DNA of 64,000 bases from NCBI GenBank assembly GCA_036924085.1, contig JAVGWX010000002.1, positions 153,021,571 to 153,085,570 of the forward strand, in the 5' to 3' direction. Origin of the DNA: Ariolimax columbianus (taxonomy: Eukaryota > Mollusca > Gastropoda > Stylommatophora > Arionidae). The number at the start of each line of letters is the position of its first letter. Position 1 is the first letter of the stretch. The notes below the pieces were generated by a model that worked only from the letters and a program-made list of their open reading frames with translations, was not told where the DNA came from and ran no database searches. The position numbers were made by a program, and so were the translations under genes. Positions 37,301 through 49,300 of the stretch are shown piece after piece.

Positions 37301-40300
37301 GCTGGCCAGACTGCTACAACACACCCTGTTTTAATTAGTGTACTGTTTTCATTAGTGTACTGAATTGAGTTCTGAAATACTAAGACAGTGAGAACTCAGC
37401 GTCAACCACAGAGCCTCCATGCAATACTCCCCAGAGGAAAGGTGAAAGAGAGGACATCTAAAATAACAAAATGGAAATCGTGAACCAGAGCTGGAGTGCT
37501 ATACAACAGATGACTTCAGACCATGTGAAATAAAGAGAGTTTGTTGCTGTTCATAAAAATGTCACTATGATTGATAATGGTCACTGACCACTTTGTCAGC
37601 CATTGATCAAAGACCTAAGAAGAGTAATATTAGTTTTTGTGTTCTATGTCACATAACTAATTTCTGTTAACATTTTCAGAGATGGAGAGTTCAACAAGGA
37701 CTATGACAGAAAATACACATTTAAGGTAAAGAAATATCAGGATAACTCCACAGGGGTACCATGTCCAGACATTATTGGAGGAGGGAAGGGTACAGGATAG
37801 GGGGTAGCTGATCCGATGTCCAACCCTCTTCAGTCCCTTTTATGACATGCCAGGCAGTTTGCAGTGTTCCTATTTAAAAAAAAATTTTTTCAGGTAACTC
37901 ATAGGCAAATTTAACACATGTCTGGTAATATTGAGCATGTTATTAGCATAATGGTAGAGCACTCGCTTTTTAATTGCAAAGGTATGATGTTCAACTCCCA
38001 TTACTGATGCACTCCAGTTGACCCAGCTGACTTACTGTTAGGAAAGGATAGGCAGCAAGGAAGTGAACTGGCCACCCCACCTCAAAAACAGGCTATGACC
38101 TTGTACAGTGAAATCTCTAACACTTTAATAAAGATAAAACAGCCTTACAAACACGGGTGTCCTTTGTAAGAGAAACTAGGACCTTGATCTTAGGATGAAA
38201 GACAAAGAAGAAGAAAGCTGAAAATATTAAATCTGCATCACAATGGAATGCATAGACCATCAATCAACCCTCTTCAAGTGCTATTTTCTCCAGTTCTTTT
38301 CAGCTGATCTGTGTCTTGTCTTAGCCTCCAGGACTCATGTCTTCATGTGTTCTCTGGCCTTTCCCTGCCCCATTTTCTCTGAGGGTTCCATAACAAAGAA
38401 TGTCTGGTTAGGCTAGATTGGAGCTTTTGCAGTTTGTACCTCCTTCTTTCTAAGATCTCGTGTTTCCTTTTCCTGTTTTCTCAATCTTTCATTAAGTAAC
38501 TTTGTTGAACAACTGCAGGCCCAGAATCTTTCTTGGAGATTTGTTGATAATGCCTTGTAATCTCTGAATATTGAGATTGGATGTCTGCCATAGTTTTGCT
38601 CCTTATAGAAGAACTGACTTCACATTTATCCCATAGCGTAACATTTAAATATTAGACCTTTCAGTTCCCTCTGGAGCACAGGTTTTTGACAAATACGAGG
38701 CATATCATCCTGTACTGGACCACTTTTTTCAGCCATTTTCACATCTCCGTGTTAGCCTGTAATGTTTTGTCTTGTGCTCTCTTCTCCATATGTGTTATGC
38801 TGTGCCCCTACTTTTCTCAGCAATACCAATTTCCTGCAGCGTTCTCTGCATTTCATAATTTGCCGTCTTGATAGAGAACCTGCTTCTGTCTTGAATGGTT
38901 GGGTTGCACACTCTTCCTGGTATATATAAATAACATAATAGAGAATATACCAAGAAGAGTCCATAGCTCAATGTTTGCAGACGATCTGGCTATGTGGACC
39001 TCTGAAAAGAATCTCACCATAGCAAGAAATCGGATGCAGCAGGCCCTAACATTGCTAGAAGAGTGGGCAAACTCATGGCTGGTCAAAATAAACGAGGAAA
39101 AAACAATATTCTTGCTATCAAACAAACCCCAAAATACCAAATTAAGTCTAAATGGCAAATTCCTGCAGCCAAACGACAACCCAAACTACCTGGGAGTCAC
39201 ATTTGATCGGCGCATGACATGGAAAAGTCAGATCGAGAGAAACCGAATGAGAGCCAGAGAAAGAATGGCAATCATGAGGAAACTTGCTGGCACAAGCTGG
39301 GGAGCAGACAAAAGTATACTAAAGAAACTGTACACTGGAAGATTGAGACCAGTTCTTGAGTATGGCATTGCGGCATGGACAACAGCAGCAAAGGCGAACT
39401 TCGATAAAATTAGCAAACTCCAAAACCAAGCCATGAGAGTTATAACAGGAGGCATGAAGTCAACACCAATTGCAGAACTTGAAAAGATTACAAAACTCCA
39501 ATCCATGACCGACAGAAGAGACTGCAGAGCCCAGCAGCAAGCAGAGAAACTCCGAAGACTGACTGACCATCCAATGCACCAGAGACTAAACAATTTGGGA
39601 AATGGGAAACTAAAGCGGAGAAACTTTGCAGAAATAGCCAAAGCAAAGATGAGCGAAGACTCTATGAACGCATTAACAACACCAAAGCCCATTCCTACTG
39701 TACGAAAACCTACCTGGAGGCAGCATATATTTCCAGAGGTGGTAGAAAACATACCAGGTATTGGATATATAAACAGGCAGACTGAAAAAGAAAGTACAGA
39801 TACAACCCTGAGGTACATAACAAAAAACTACCCAAGCATAGTCTGGGCCCATGCAAACACCGACGGTTCTGCAACAAGCACAACACAGAACGGAGGGGCA
39901 GGGGTATTCCTGTGCCTACCAAATGGTAGAAAAGTAACACGGTCAGTGGCAACTGGAAAATACTCAAGCAATTTCAGAGCGGAAGCTGAGGCACTGAGGG
40001 CTGCAGTAGAAGAAATGGTGACAAGCAAGAGTAATGTAGTCCTGCTTGCAGATGCCCTGGCCGTAGTCACAGCACTAAAAAGCCATAAAAATACTGAACT
40101 TAATGACTTAAGAGCAGTACTCTGTCAACTATGCCAGCAGTCTGCACCAAAAAGAGTAGTGGTACAATGGGTTCCATCCCACTGTAACATCCAAGGCAAC
40201 GAAGAGGCAGACAGACTGGCAAAAGAAGGTGCAAGACTACCACAACCAGATACTAGTATGACATACGAAGAGTCAAAAAGGCTTATTAGAGCTAGATACA

Positions 40301-43300
40301 TGACCAAATGGGAAACAGAACATACTGGGGCTACACAAAAAACGATGCCTATTACCAGTTGAACAGAAGAGAGCAGGTCGTGGTCTTCAGACTTCGCACT
40401 GGCCACAATAGACTGAGGTACCACCTATTCAATAAAATGAAGATAGGTGGCACTGACGAATGCACGTGCAGCACCGGGAAAATGACCGCTGAACATATGC
40501 TGCAAAACTGCCTGACATACGAGGACCAGAGAAAGCAGATGTGGCCATCACCAGTGGCAACACTAGACAAGCTCTATGGCAGTGTCGACAGCCTCAGGAT
40601 AACCGCTGCTTTTTTCGAAAAAATAAAGGTTGATGTCTGACTGCGTACGATGAAGAAGAAGAATGGTTGGGTTGAATTCTTCTTCTTAGTTTACTTATCC
40701 GTGTTTATTTAAGTTTTTGTGGCTTAAAGGTTAAAGGTTTCTACAAGGTGAGGTCTCATCCACATGACCAAATGCAAACACGTTCTATACCCTTCCCCTC
40801 GGCATTACTCACACATTAAATTATGAATTTGTGAAGAGCAACCATAACATCCTGTGAGAAGAACACAGCAACAATCAATACAGCAGGTAATTTGGGGGAG
40901 AAAGTACAGATGGATAGGATGGGGTCTTGTGGGTGGAACTAAAAAAGATAGCACAGAATAGAAGAATAGAAACAGATGGAGAGCATCTGTTGGGGCTCTA
41001 TTTTTCAATGGGCACCTAGTGGATAAATGATGATGATGAAACATTGCAGCCTGAAGGTCCAAAAGTCAAACCATTCTTTCTAAATGGTAAACTATTTCTT
41101 AGTCTCACCAGTTAAAGTCAGTACCACAACAGATACTGCCAGCAGGGATGAAGTGTTATGAGACTTCATTGTGCTAGGGTTGCTTAGAAAGTAGTGCCCT
41201 AACAAATTTTTATTCTGAAATATATTTATTCATAATGAATTAAATTCACACACAGTATAAGTGAATGTTTCCTTTACATGTGCTATTATTTCAGATTATC
41301 TCCATTCACTTCTATGACCTTACGCATTATATGAAACAAGAACATCTATGCATTTCCTGTTCCAGCTTATTTCCTGTTCAAGTAGCCATATTCCTTTTAT
41401 GTCTGACTAGTTGTAAGACTTTGAGAAACCCATCTTGCTTATACCTTGGAATATCCCAGATCATAGAAAATTGCCATCGATCTTTCATTGCTGACTGAAA
41501 GCTGTAGGGCATATTGACAACTTGTGATGCAATAATCCTCGCAAATATTGGCACTGGTACGCTGCAACATGTTTGGGTTGGTGACTGTGGAAGGACGCCT
41601 AGGCAGTAGTCAGTCATGCAGCTGCCTCTCCATTTCCTGAAGCTTTAACTTTCTGAACCCAACATGTAGCGGTGCTTCTATCGGCTACACACATACACAG
41701 CACACAAGCATTTGTGAATGTTCCCCGCACTTTCTTTCTCCGCCAAAAATTCAATTACACCTTGTTTGTAACACATGTCGGTCACGGGCGCCTTTTTGAA
41801 GCAGTACAACATCAGCGCTGTCAGAAGACTATGAAATTTCACACACATGCGCTGGAAACATCCTGTACCATTGTCATGAGATTAAGCTCTCTAACCACTC
41901 TACTACTCTGACATTCACTCGGGACAGCTGATATCAATACAAAACATGACATTAGAAAAACAGATAATATCATTGCAAGGCAGGCTATGTTTGGAATCCC
42001 CATGGCAAAAGAAGTAGAGGAATATCTAAACACTCATGGAGAATAGAACGTGACAAACATTAAGACAACATGTAAGACATGCACAGAGCTGAAATTGATG
42101 ACTAGGACAGGAAGGCATGACACATATTTGGCGAAGGTCTACGCTCCACATGTAGCTGATATGTTTTCATTGATTGACATAGTTAAGTCTAGTCTAGGGA
42201 GCAGTGGTTATATTATTTCTTCTACACTAAAAGGCTCAGGTTTTCACATTAGCGCTATGTACATTATGACTGTTTGATGTTGGCTGTCCATGGTTAGCTA
42301 TATACAAATATTTTGTTTCATATATATGTACAGTCCATGGTCAACTTTTTGCTGGACCCAACAGGAGATTTACCATGGGAGGAAGATCCAACAGCCACTG
42401 ATGTCATACACATATCTGCAGAAGATGTAAGTCATCATTAAGTCTTATTCATCTTCTTGTCACTGGCACACATGTATGTTTACGCTCATTTACTTGTCTG
42501 CCTTGTCCATATATCCTTTTACCAGTCAGTGTTGTTCATTTACCAGTATCACCAATGAATCAAAACATTTGAGTTTGCTACAAAGCATAGGTTCTTAGTT
42601 CTTAGTCGGCCTGTACTTCTACAGGCTTGAGCAGCTTAACACTTCTCTGCGTTGAGATAAGCGTTTGCGGAGGGTGGTTAACCGATGTGCGAGTCCATCT
42701 TAATAGACTCAAACACTAGAACAAAGTAGACCCACATCCTGTTAGGCGCCATTTATGCTGCTCTAAACAAACCACTTAACCATGGCAGGTGTTATGCCAT
42801 GTCACACAGTTAGTTGCCTCTTACGGCATGCTCTCTGTGAGACAGTGGTGCTATTCTTGTCTTTGTCATACATAAAGTCACAGGTAGACCACTCGGCCTT
42901 CAACGAATATTCAGTATGTCTGCTTATCCTGTGCTAACTGTTCAAACTCTGGCCACTTCTTTTCTTTCAAATTTGTCACAGGCTCCATTCTCCATGTGTG
43001 CCTTGGTCTACCCTACATCTTCTCTCTTGTGGGTCCTAGAATCAATATATGATTTTTACTTTTTCCGTCTACTTGTGCCGTTAAGCAACATTGGAAGGTG
43101 GTCTCCTTTCTTGGGCTAAGCATTTTGCGTTGGCTTTTGTGACCCTGTGTTTTTGTAGCGTTTCTGTTATGCATCTGCCACTTGATCTTCCTCATGTCTT
43201 GTAACCAAATCTTGGTATGTTATTTGCACACAGTGGTAGTTGTTAGGTCACATTCTCATGAGATGGCCAACCATCTTATTTTCTGTCACGTCACATTCTC

Positions 43301-46300
43301 ACAATACTTTGAATGTCATAATTTCTCTTTCTGTCTCTCCTGGTTCTTCTTCTTCATCGTTTGTTCTCCTACTGCTGCTACCAAACCCTAATGAGGGCTT
43401 TGCAAGTAACATGATGTAGTCCAGAGAACGGAATGGGTTGTGTTGTAATTTATAGATTGACTGCGATATTTGCACCTTTTGGTCCGAAACATCCGACTTC
43501 AGCATTACATTTTTGGGTACCGGGTTAGTCTTTCTTCTTCGATCCGTTCTCCTTAGCCAGTCCGCTCTGTCACATCCTGTTATCCAGGATCACCACATGG
43601 AGATGGGGATAGCTCTTAGCAGCTGTGGGTCGCTGGTCCTGAACTAGCAGTCATCTTTGGATCGCTGACCGCCACAGCTTGTGCACTGCTCAGCATCTTG
43701 ATCTATCTCTCCTGTTGACATTGATGACTTTTCTCAGATATTTTATTAACCTTGTTAATCATTCATGCAAAATAAACTTGATATAATAAAAGAACAGCCA
43801 AACTGACTATCAACATAACTTGATATGATGAAAGAACAGCCAAATTTAAACTGACCATCAAATAGACCCCCGGAAGACAGGTCAGTTTTACCCTACGGTA
43901 ATCCTGCTCAACTCGATAGGAGCCGCAGACATTTGGTTCCAGTACTAGGCTGATAAGCCAACGGCGCGAGGCTACAAGGTGAGGGATTACGGCCGAACGC
44001 CTCTAAGCCAAAATCACGCCCAAAAGCTCAGCACGATTGCAAAGGGAGGCTTCGACATGGTGGGGACCTGGGGCTCCCGCTCCAGCCCTGCCCGGTCGAG
44101 CCGCAGAATGAGGTCTCTGCCGTCCGCCGATCAAAGCGGGCGGGAAGCTGCTCGATATTCACCCCATACGGCGATGAGGTATGAAACCATTTGTAGAAGA
44201 CTTAGTTCTCGGTCGGGGTGCCCTAAGCAGTAGATCAGCTACCTCACTGTGAACTGCTGAGACTCAACCCTTGACCATGAGATATGTCCGCACACCAGGC
44301 GAACAACATCTCCGTGCAATGACCAGGCTTATCCCCTGGTCAAATGCACTTTTTCGAGAGGAATCACAGGTCGCTGACATTTGGTCCACGTGCTTTGCTG
44401 ATAAGCTACCATCTGAGGGACTACGGCAGAACGCCTCTAAGCCAGAATCCCGCCCTAAATCTCAGCACCGCTGTGATGGGAGGCTACGACATGGCTGGGG
44501 CTTGCGTCTCAGCCCGGCCCGGTCGAGCCGCAGAAATGCACCTGGTAAAATGCACTCCTGCCTCGCTCTTTGCCTCTGTCTGCTATCAGTCATCCCAATG
44601 GACGCAGAAGAGATGCAGTCCAGCAGACATTGCACCTCCTGCCCTATTGTGACAACCTCCCGGGTGGCGGGGAATGCTAGGCGTACCATCACTGCAGATG
44701 AGCCGAGAAAATAAAGGGAGCAAAGAGATACCTCACTCACATGCATATGCTACGTTTCTGGCAGGACGTGACGATCCTGGGACAAAGTCACACTGGACTG
44801 CCTCTCTTCCGGGATAGTACAAACTAGTACATAGTCCATCATATCATTGCCAAACCCTATACACACGAGTAGGGAAGACTCGATAGTCCTGCAAGACAAC
44901 TTCCTAAGAGAGACAACTCTGACCAAAAACAACTGCTGCCTTGCAGTTAGGCTGGGGACAGCCAAAGGCTAAGGAGGGCAACCCTACAGAAACGCCTGTT
45001 GAAATCGGATGCACTGAGCCACAGGCTTAACAAAATAAAACAGTGCAACGTAAATATTGCTGTAAACAGCGTACGAAGAAGAAGAAGAAGAAACTGACCA
45101 TCAACATAAAGAAAGCCAAGCTCCTTAAAACTAAACCCAATCAACAAAGAACCAATCTTGCTGGAGGAAGAAGACATTGGAAAATGTGAATGTCATTACC
45201 TATTTGGACAGCACAATTTTGGTGACAGAAAAGTGATGGAAGACAGCCCTGATAAATCCCAGATTTATTGTTAAATGATTCCGTGAGTTGTTCCTCTTGC
45301 AAAACTCTACCCTTGATGTCTTCATAGGTCTGCTTAATTATGTTCGTTAGCTTTTTGGGGATCCTGGAGTGCTTTAATAGTTCTCAGATTGTATCCCTAT
45401 CCAAACTTTAAAAGGCTCATTCTTTCTTTGTGTTCATCCTATTAATTTCCATTCATCTATCCATCAATTCATTCATTGATTTTGTTGTGTACTTCCCTTT
45501 GAAACTATGCACTTACTCATCTGTCATTCTTTAAGTTTCATTCATTCATATTATCCATTAGTTCAACTTTGCAGCCATCCATTCATTTGTACATTTCTTT
45601 ATGCATCACCCATTGAGCCCTTTCTATCAATTCTTTTGCAGAGCTTTCAGAAATTTTTGAAAAAAGAAAAGCACCCAATACTGGCTATGTTTTATGCACC
45701 ATGTGAGTAATGAACTTGACTATTAATGGCTATGTTTTATGCACCATGTGAGTAATGAACTTGACTATTAATGGCTATGTTTTATGCACCACGTGAGTAG
45801 TGAATTTGACTTAATATACTGGCTATGTTTTATGCACCTTGTAAGTAGTGAACTTGACTTAATATACTGGCTATGTTTTATGCACCTTGTAAGTAGTGAA
45901 CTTAACTATTAATTTAGTTTAATGTATCATTATACGTTATTGTACCCGAGTGATATCAGGAGACTAACGAACATGCCAAGCATGTCACAAAATGAGGATT
46001 GTATCAGAACTGAGAGAACAAATTAAACATTCAATTAATGAGCAGATGTTCATAATGAATTTACAGAGAAATTGGGGAGAACAATGTATATTCTAATAAA
46101 TAAGGAAATGTAATGTGCACCACACTCCATGGCACTTTATAATGATGATTATTTACACACAGGGGAGGAAGACTAATGTCTGGTCAGGCAAAATATACTG
46201 GCCAAGACCCTCAGCTCGGCTTCCTAGTAGCTCTCCCTGGAAACCGGGTTGTTTTCATGGTAGCCTGGCTAATGAACTAAGGGATCGACATGATCCATGT

Positions 46301-49300
46301 AGTAGTGAGTGACATGCAGCTGAAGCCAAGCATAGCACAACTACCTGGAGGATCCTGGTCTACCTTCATCCTGGTCTACCTTCATCAGCATGCTCGGGAT
46401 GTGAGGAAAGCTACTGATACCCGCCACTTAACGTCCATTTCAGGGCGCACAAAAGAGTAACCTACTCATTATGGGCATTCACAAACAACATCCACACACA
46501 ACATGGCACTTGATATTGTTGATTGTCTGCACACAACATGGCACTTGATATTGTTGATTGTCTGCACACAACATGGCACTTGATATTGTTGATTGTCTGC
46601 ACACAACATGGCACTTGATATTGTTGATTGTCTGCACACAACATGGCACTTTATAATGATGATTGTCTCCCCACAAACATGGCACTTTATAATGATGATT
46701 GTCTGCACACAATATGGCACTTTATAATGATGATTGTCTGCACACAATATGGCACTTTATAATGATGATTGTCTGCACACAACATGGCACTTTATAATGA
46801 TGATTGTCTGCACACAACATGGCATTTGATATTGTTGATTGTCTGCACACAATATGGCACTTTATAATGATGATTGTATGCACACAACTTGGCACTTTAT
46901 AATGATGATTGTCTGCACACAATATGGCACTTTATAATGATGATTGTCTTCACACAACATGGCATTTGATATTGTTGATTGTCTGCACACAATATGGCAC
47001 TTTATAATGATGATTGTCTGCACACAACATGGCACTTTATAATGATGATTGTCTGCACACAATATGGCATTTGATATTGTTGATTGTCTGCACACAATAT
47101 GGCACTTTAAAATGATGATTGTCTGCACACAATATGGCACTTTATAATGATGATTGTGTGCACACAACATGGCACTTTATAATGATGATTGTCTGCACAC
47201 AATATGGCACTTTAAAATGATGATTGTCTGCACACAATATGGCACTTTATAATGATGATTGTGTGCACACAACATGCCACTTTATAATGATGATTGTCTG
47301 CACACAACATGGCATTTGATATTGTTGATTGTCTGCACACAACATGGCATTTGATATTGTTGATTGTCTGCACACAATATGGCACTTTATAATGATGATT
47401 GTCTGCACACAACATGGCATTTGATATTGTTGATTGTCTGCACACAATATGGCACTTTATAATGATGATTGTCTGCACACAACATGGCATTTGATATTGT
47501 TGATTGTCTGCACACAATATGGCACTTTATAATGATGATTGTCTGCACACAACATGGCATTTGATATTGTTGATTGTCTGCACACAATATGGCACTTTAT
47601 AATGATGATTGTCTGCGCACAACATGGCACTTTATAATGATGATTGTCTTCACACAACATGACATTTGATATTGTTGATTGTCTGCACACAACATGGCAC
47701 TTTATAATGATGATTGTCTGCACACAACATGGCATTTGATATTGTTGATTGTCTGCACACAATATGGCATTTGATATTGTTGATTGTCTGCACACAATAT
47801 GGCACTTTATAATGATGATTGTCTGCACACAACATGGCATTTGATATTGTTGATTGTCTGCACACAATATGGCACTTTATAATGATGATTGTCTGCACAC
47901 AACATGGCACTTTATAATGGTGATTGTCTGCACACAACATGGCACTTTATAATGATGATTGTCTTCACACAACATGGCACTTTATAATGATGATTGTCTT
48001 CACACAACATGGCACTTAATAATGGTGATTGTCTGCACACAACATGGCACTTAATAATGGTGATTGTCTGCACACAGCATACCACTTTATAATGATGATT
48101 TTCTTCACACAACATGGCACTCAGAGTCCATCCTCTGGTAGTTACTGTAAAACTTATAATGTTGCGGATGTTATTCCTCAGGGTGTGGGTACTGTAAACA
48201 GCTGAAACCACATTTTGCTGAAGCAGCTACAGAGTTGAAAGACCAAGTGGTGAGCTTGTTGGGCACATCTCATGCCTCTCATTGGCAATATAGGTTTATC
48301 TTTGTATCTTCATTGTATTCTTAGAGCAGCCTTCACCATCATTTAATTAGGCATCACCTTTCAGTGTTTTTTGCTTTGTCCTCCTTCATTCACCATCATC
48401 TAGTACTTTGTTCTGTCTTCCATCACGCGCTATTTTGTTTCATACACAATCTTCCATCATTCTGTGGGTAGATATGTCTTCTTTCATTCTCACTCATTCC
48501 ATATTTTGTTATGCCTTCGTACATACACTATCAATCAGTAATCTGCTCTGTCTTCCTACATTCACCATCATTCACTATTTAGTTCTAGAGATAATCTTTT
48601 TTCACTCACCAACATTCAGTATTATGTTCTGTAGACAATCTTCCTGCATTGAATGTTCTGTTTAGAGTGCCGGTATTTACTGTGTTCAGTTAACCGGAAA
48701 CGACTTGTGTGTTTGTATTTCATCTTGGACTGTTTAAGATATGGATAATAATGGGAGCCTTGTTTTGGCTCTCTAGAATCATTACTACTGTGATAAAGAT
48801 AATATTTTAATACTACAATCATTGCTCCCACTGCCTTGTTGGATGGATGTTCACATGAAATGCTTTGGGAGTAAGCTCAGAGGGGGAAATCCAGAGCTGG
48901 AGTCTCTAAGACAGTCAAGTGGTGGTTTCATTGATATTCTGACAGCTCCTATAATGTATCGGCTAGTGTCAATTTTCTGGATCACTTAGCTATGTGGAGA
49001 GAAGGTACATGCTGCATGGCCAACATTGAAAGATGCTCAAGTTTGTGACCTGGAGAGGTCTTCCAGCTTCCCTGCTGTGTGTACCAACACATGCACAGGC
49101 ATTTACCAGATATTTTGTTCTCTCTTGCATTATTCACTATCATTCAATAGTTTGTTTTATCTTCCACCATTGAGCTGAGCTGTTAGGGCTGTCTAGAGCC
49201 CTGAGTTCAAAGCCTAGGTGGTTATTTTGGCAGTGAAGTAAAAGCCTAGCCTTCACACTGGGCATCAACTGATGACTCAAGCAGCCTTTATTTTTCAGCC

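Larger units (their letters stand above)
43848..45104 (+). mobile_element. Retroposed chimera: 28S rRNA 3'-end head plus SINE/LINE-like tail, 14-bp TSD
   Basis: AAACTGACCATCAA is repeated at 43848-43861 and 45091-45104. Between them, 43862-45090 begins at once with 28S rRNA sequence (two partial modules). It continues through an unassigned middle (44530-44950) and ends with a body related to family A (GAAATCGGATGCACTGAGCC) plus the tail GCGTACGAAGAAGAAGAAG. That tail is the one on the I-superfamily LINEs in this window (TGCGTACGAAGAAGAAG). TSD plus tail show target-primed reverse transcription, presumably by that LINE's machinery. Confidence 0.82.

Noticed and set aside
43862..44535. Functional rDNA unit
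   Set aside because: Only the 3' end of 28S is present, twice, heavily substituted, with flanking TSD and a retroposon tail; no 18S, 5.8S or spacer sequence.
44271..44714. 147-codon plus-strand frame
   Set aside because: Overlaps degenerate 28S rRNA modules and the middle of the retroposed element; no protein motif.
46462..48211. Series of Cys-rich minus-strand frames (CVQTIIIIKCH-type repeats)
   Set aside because: Artefacts of the 35-bp satellite on the antisense strand of PDIA5 intron 7.
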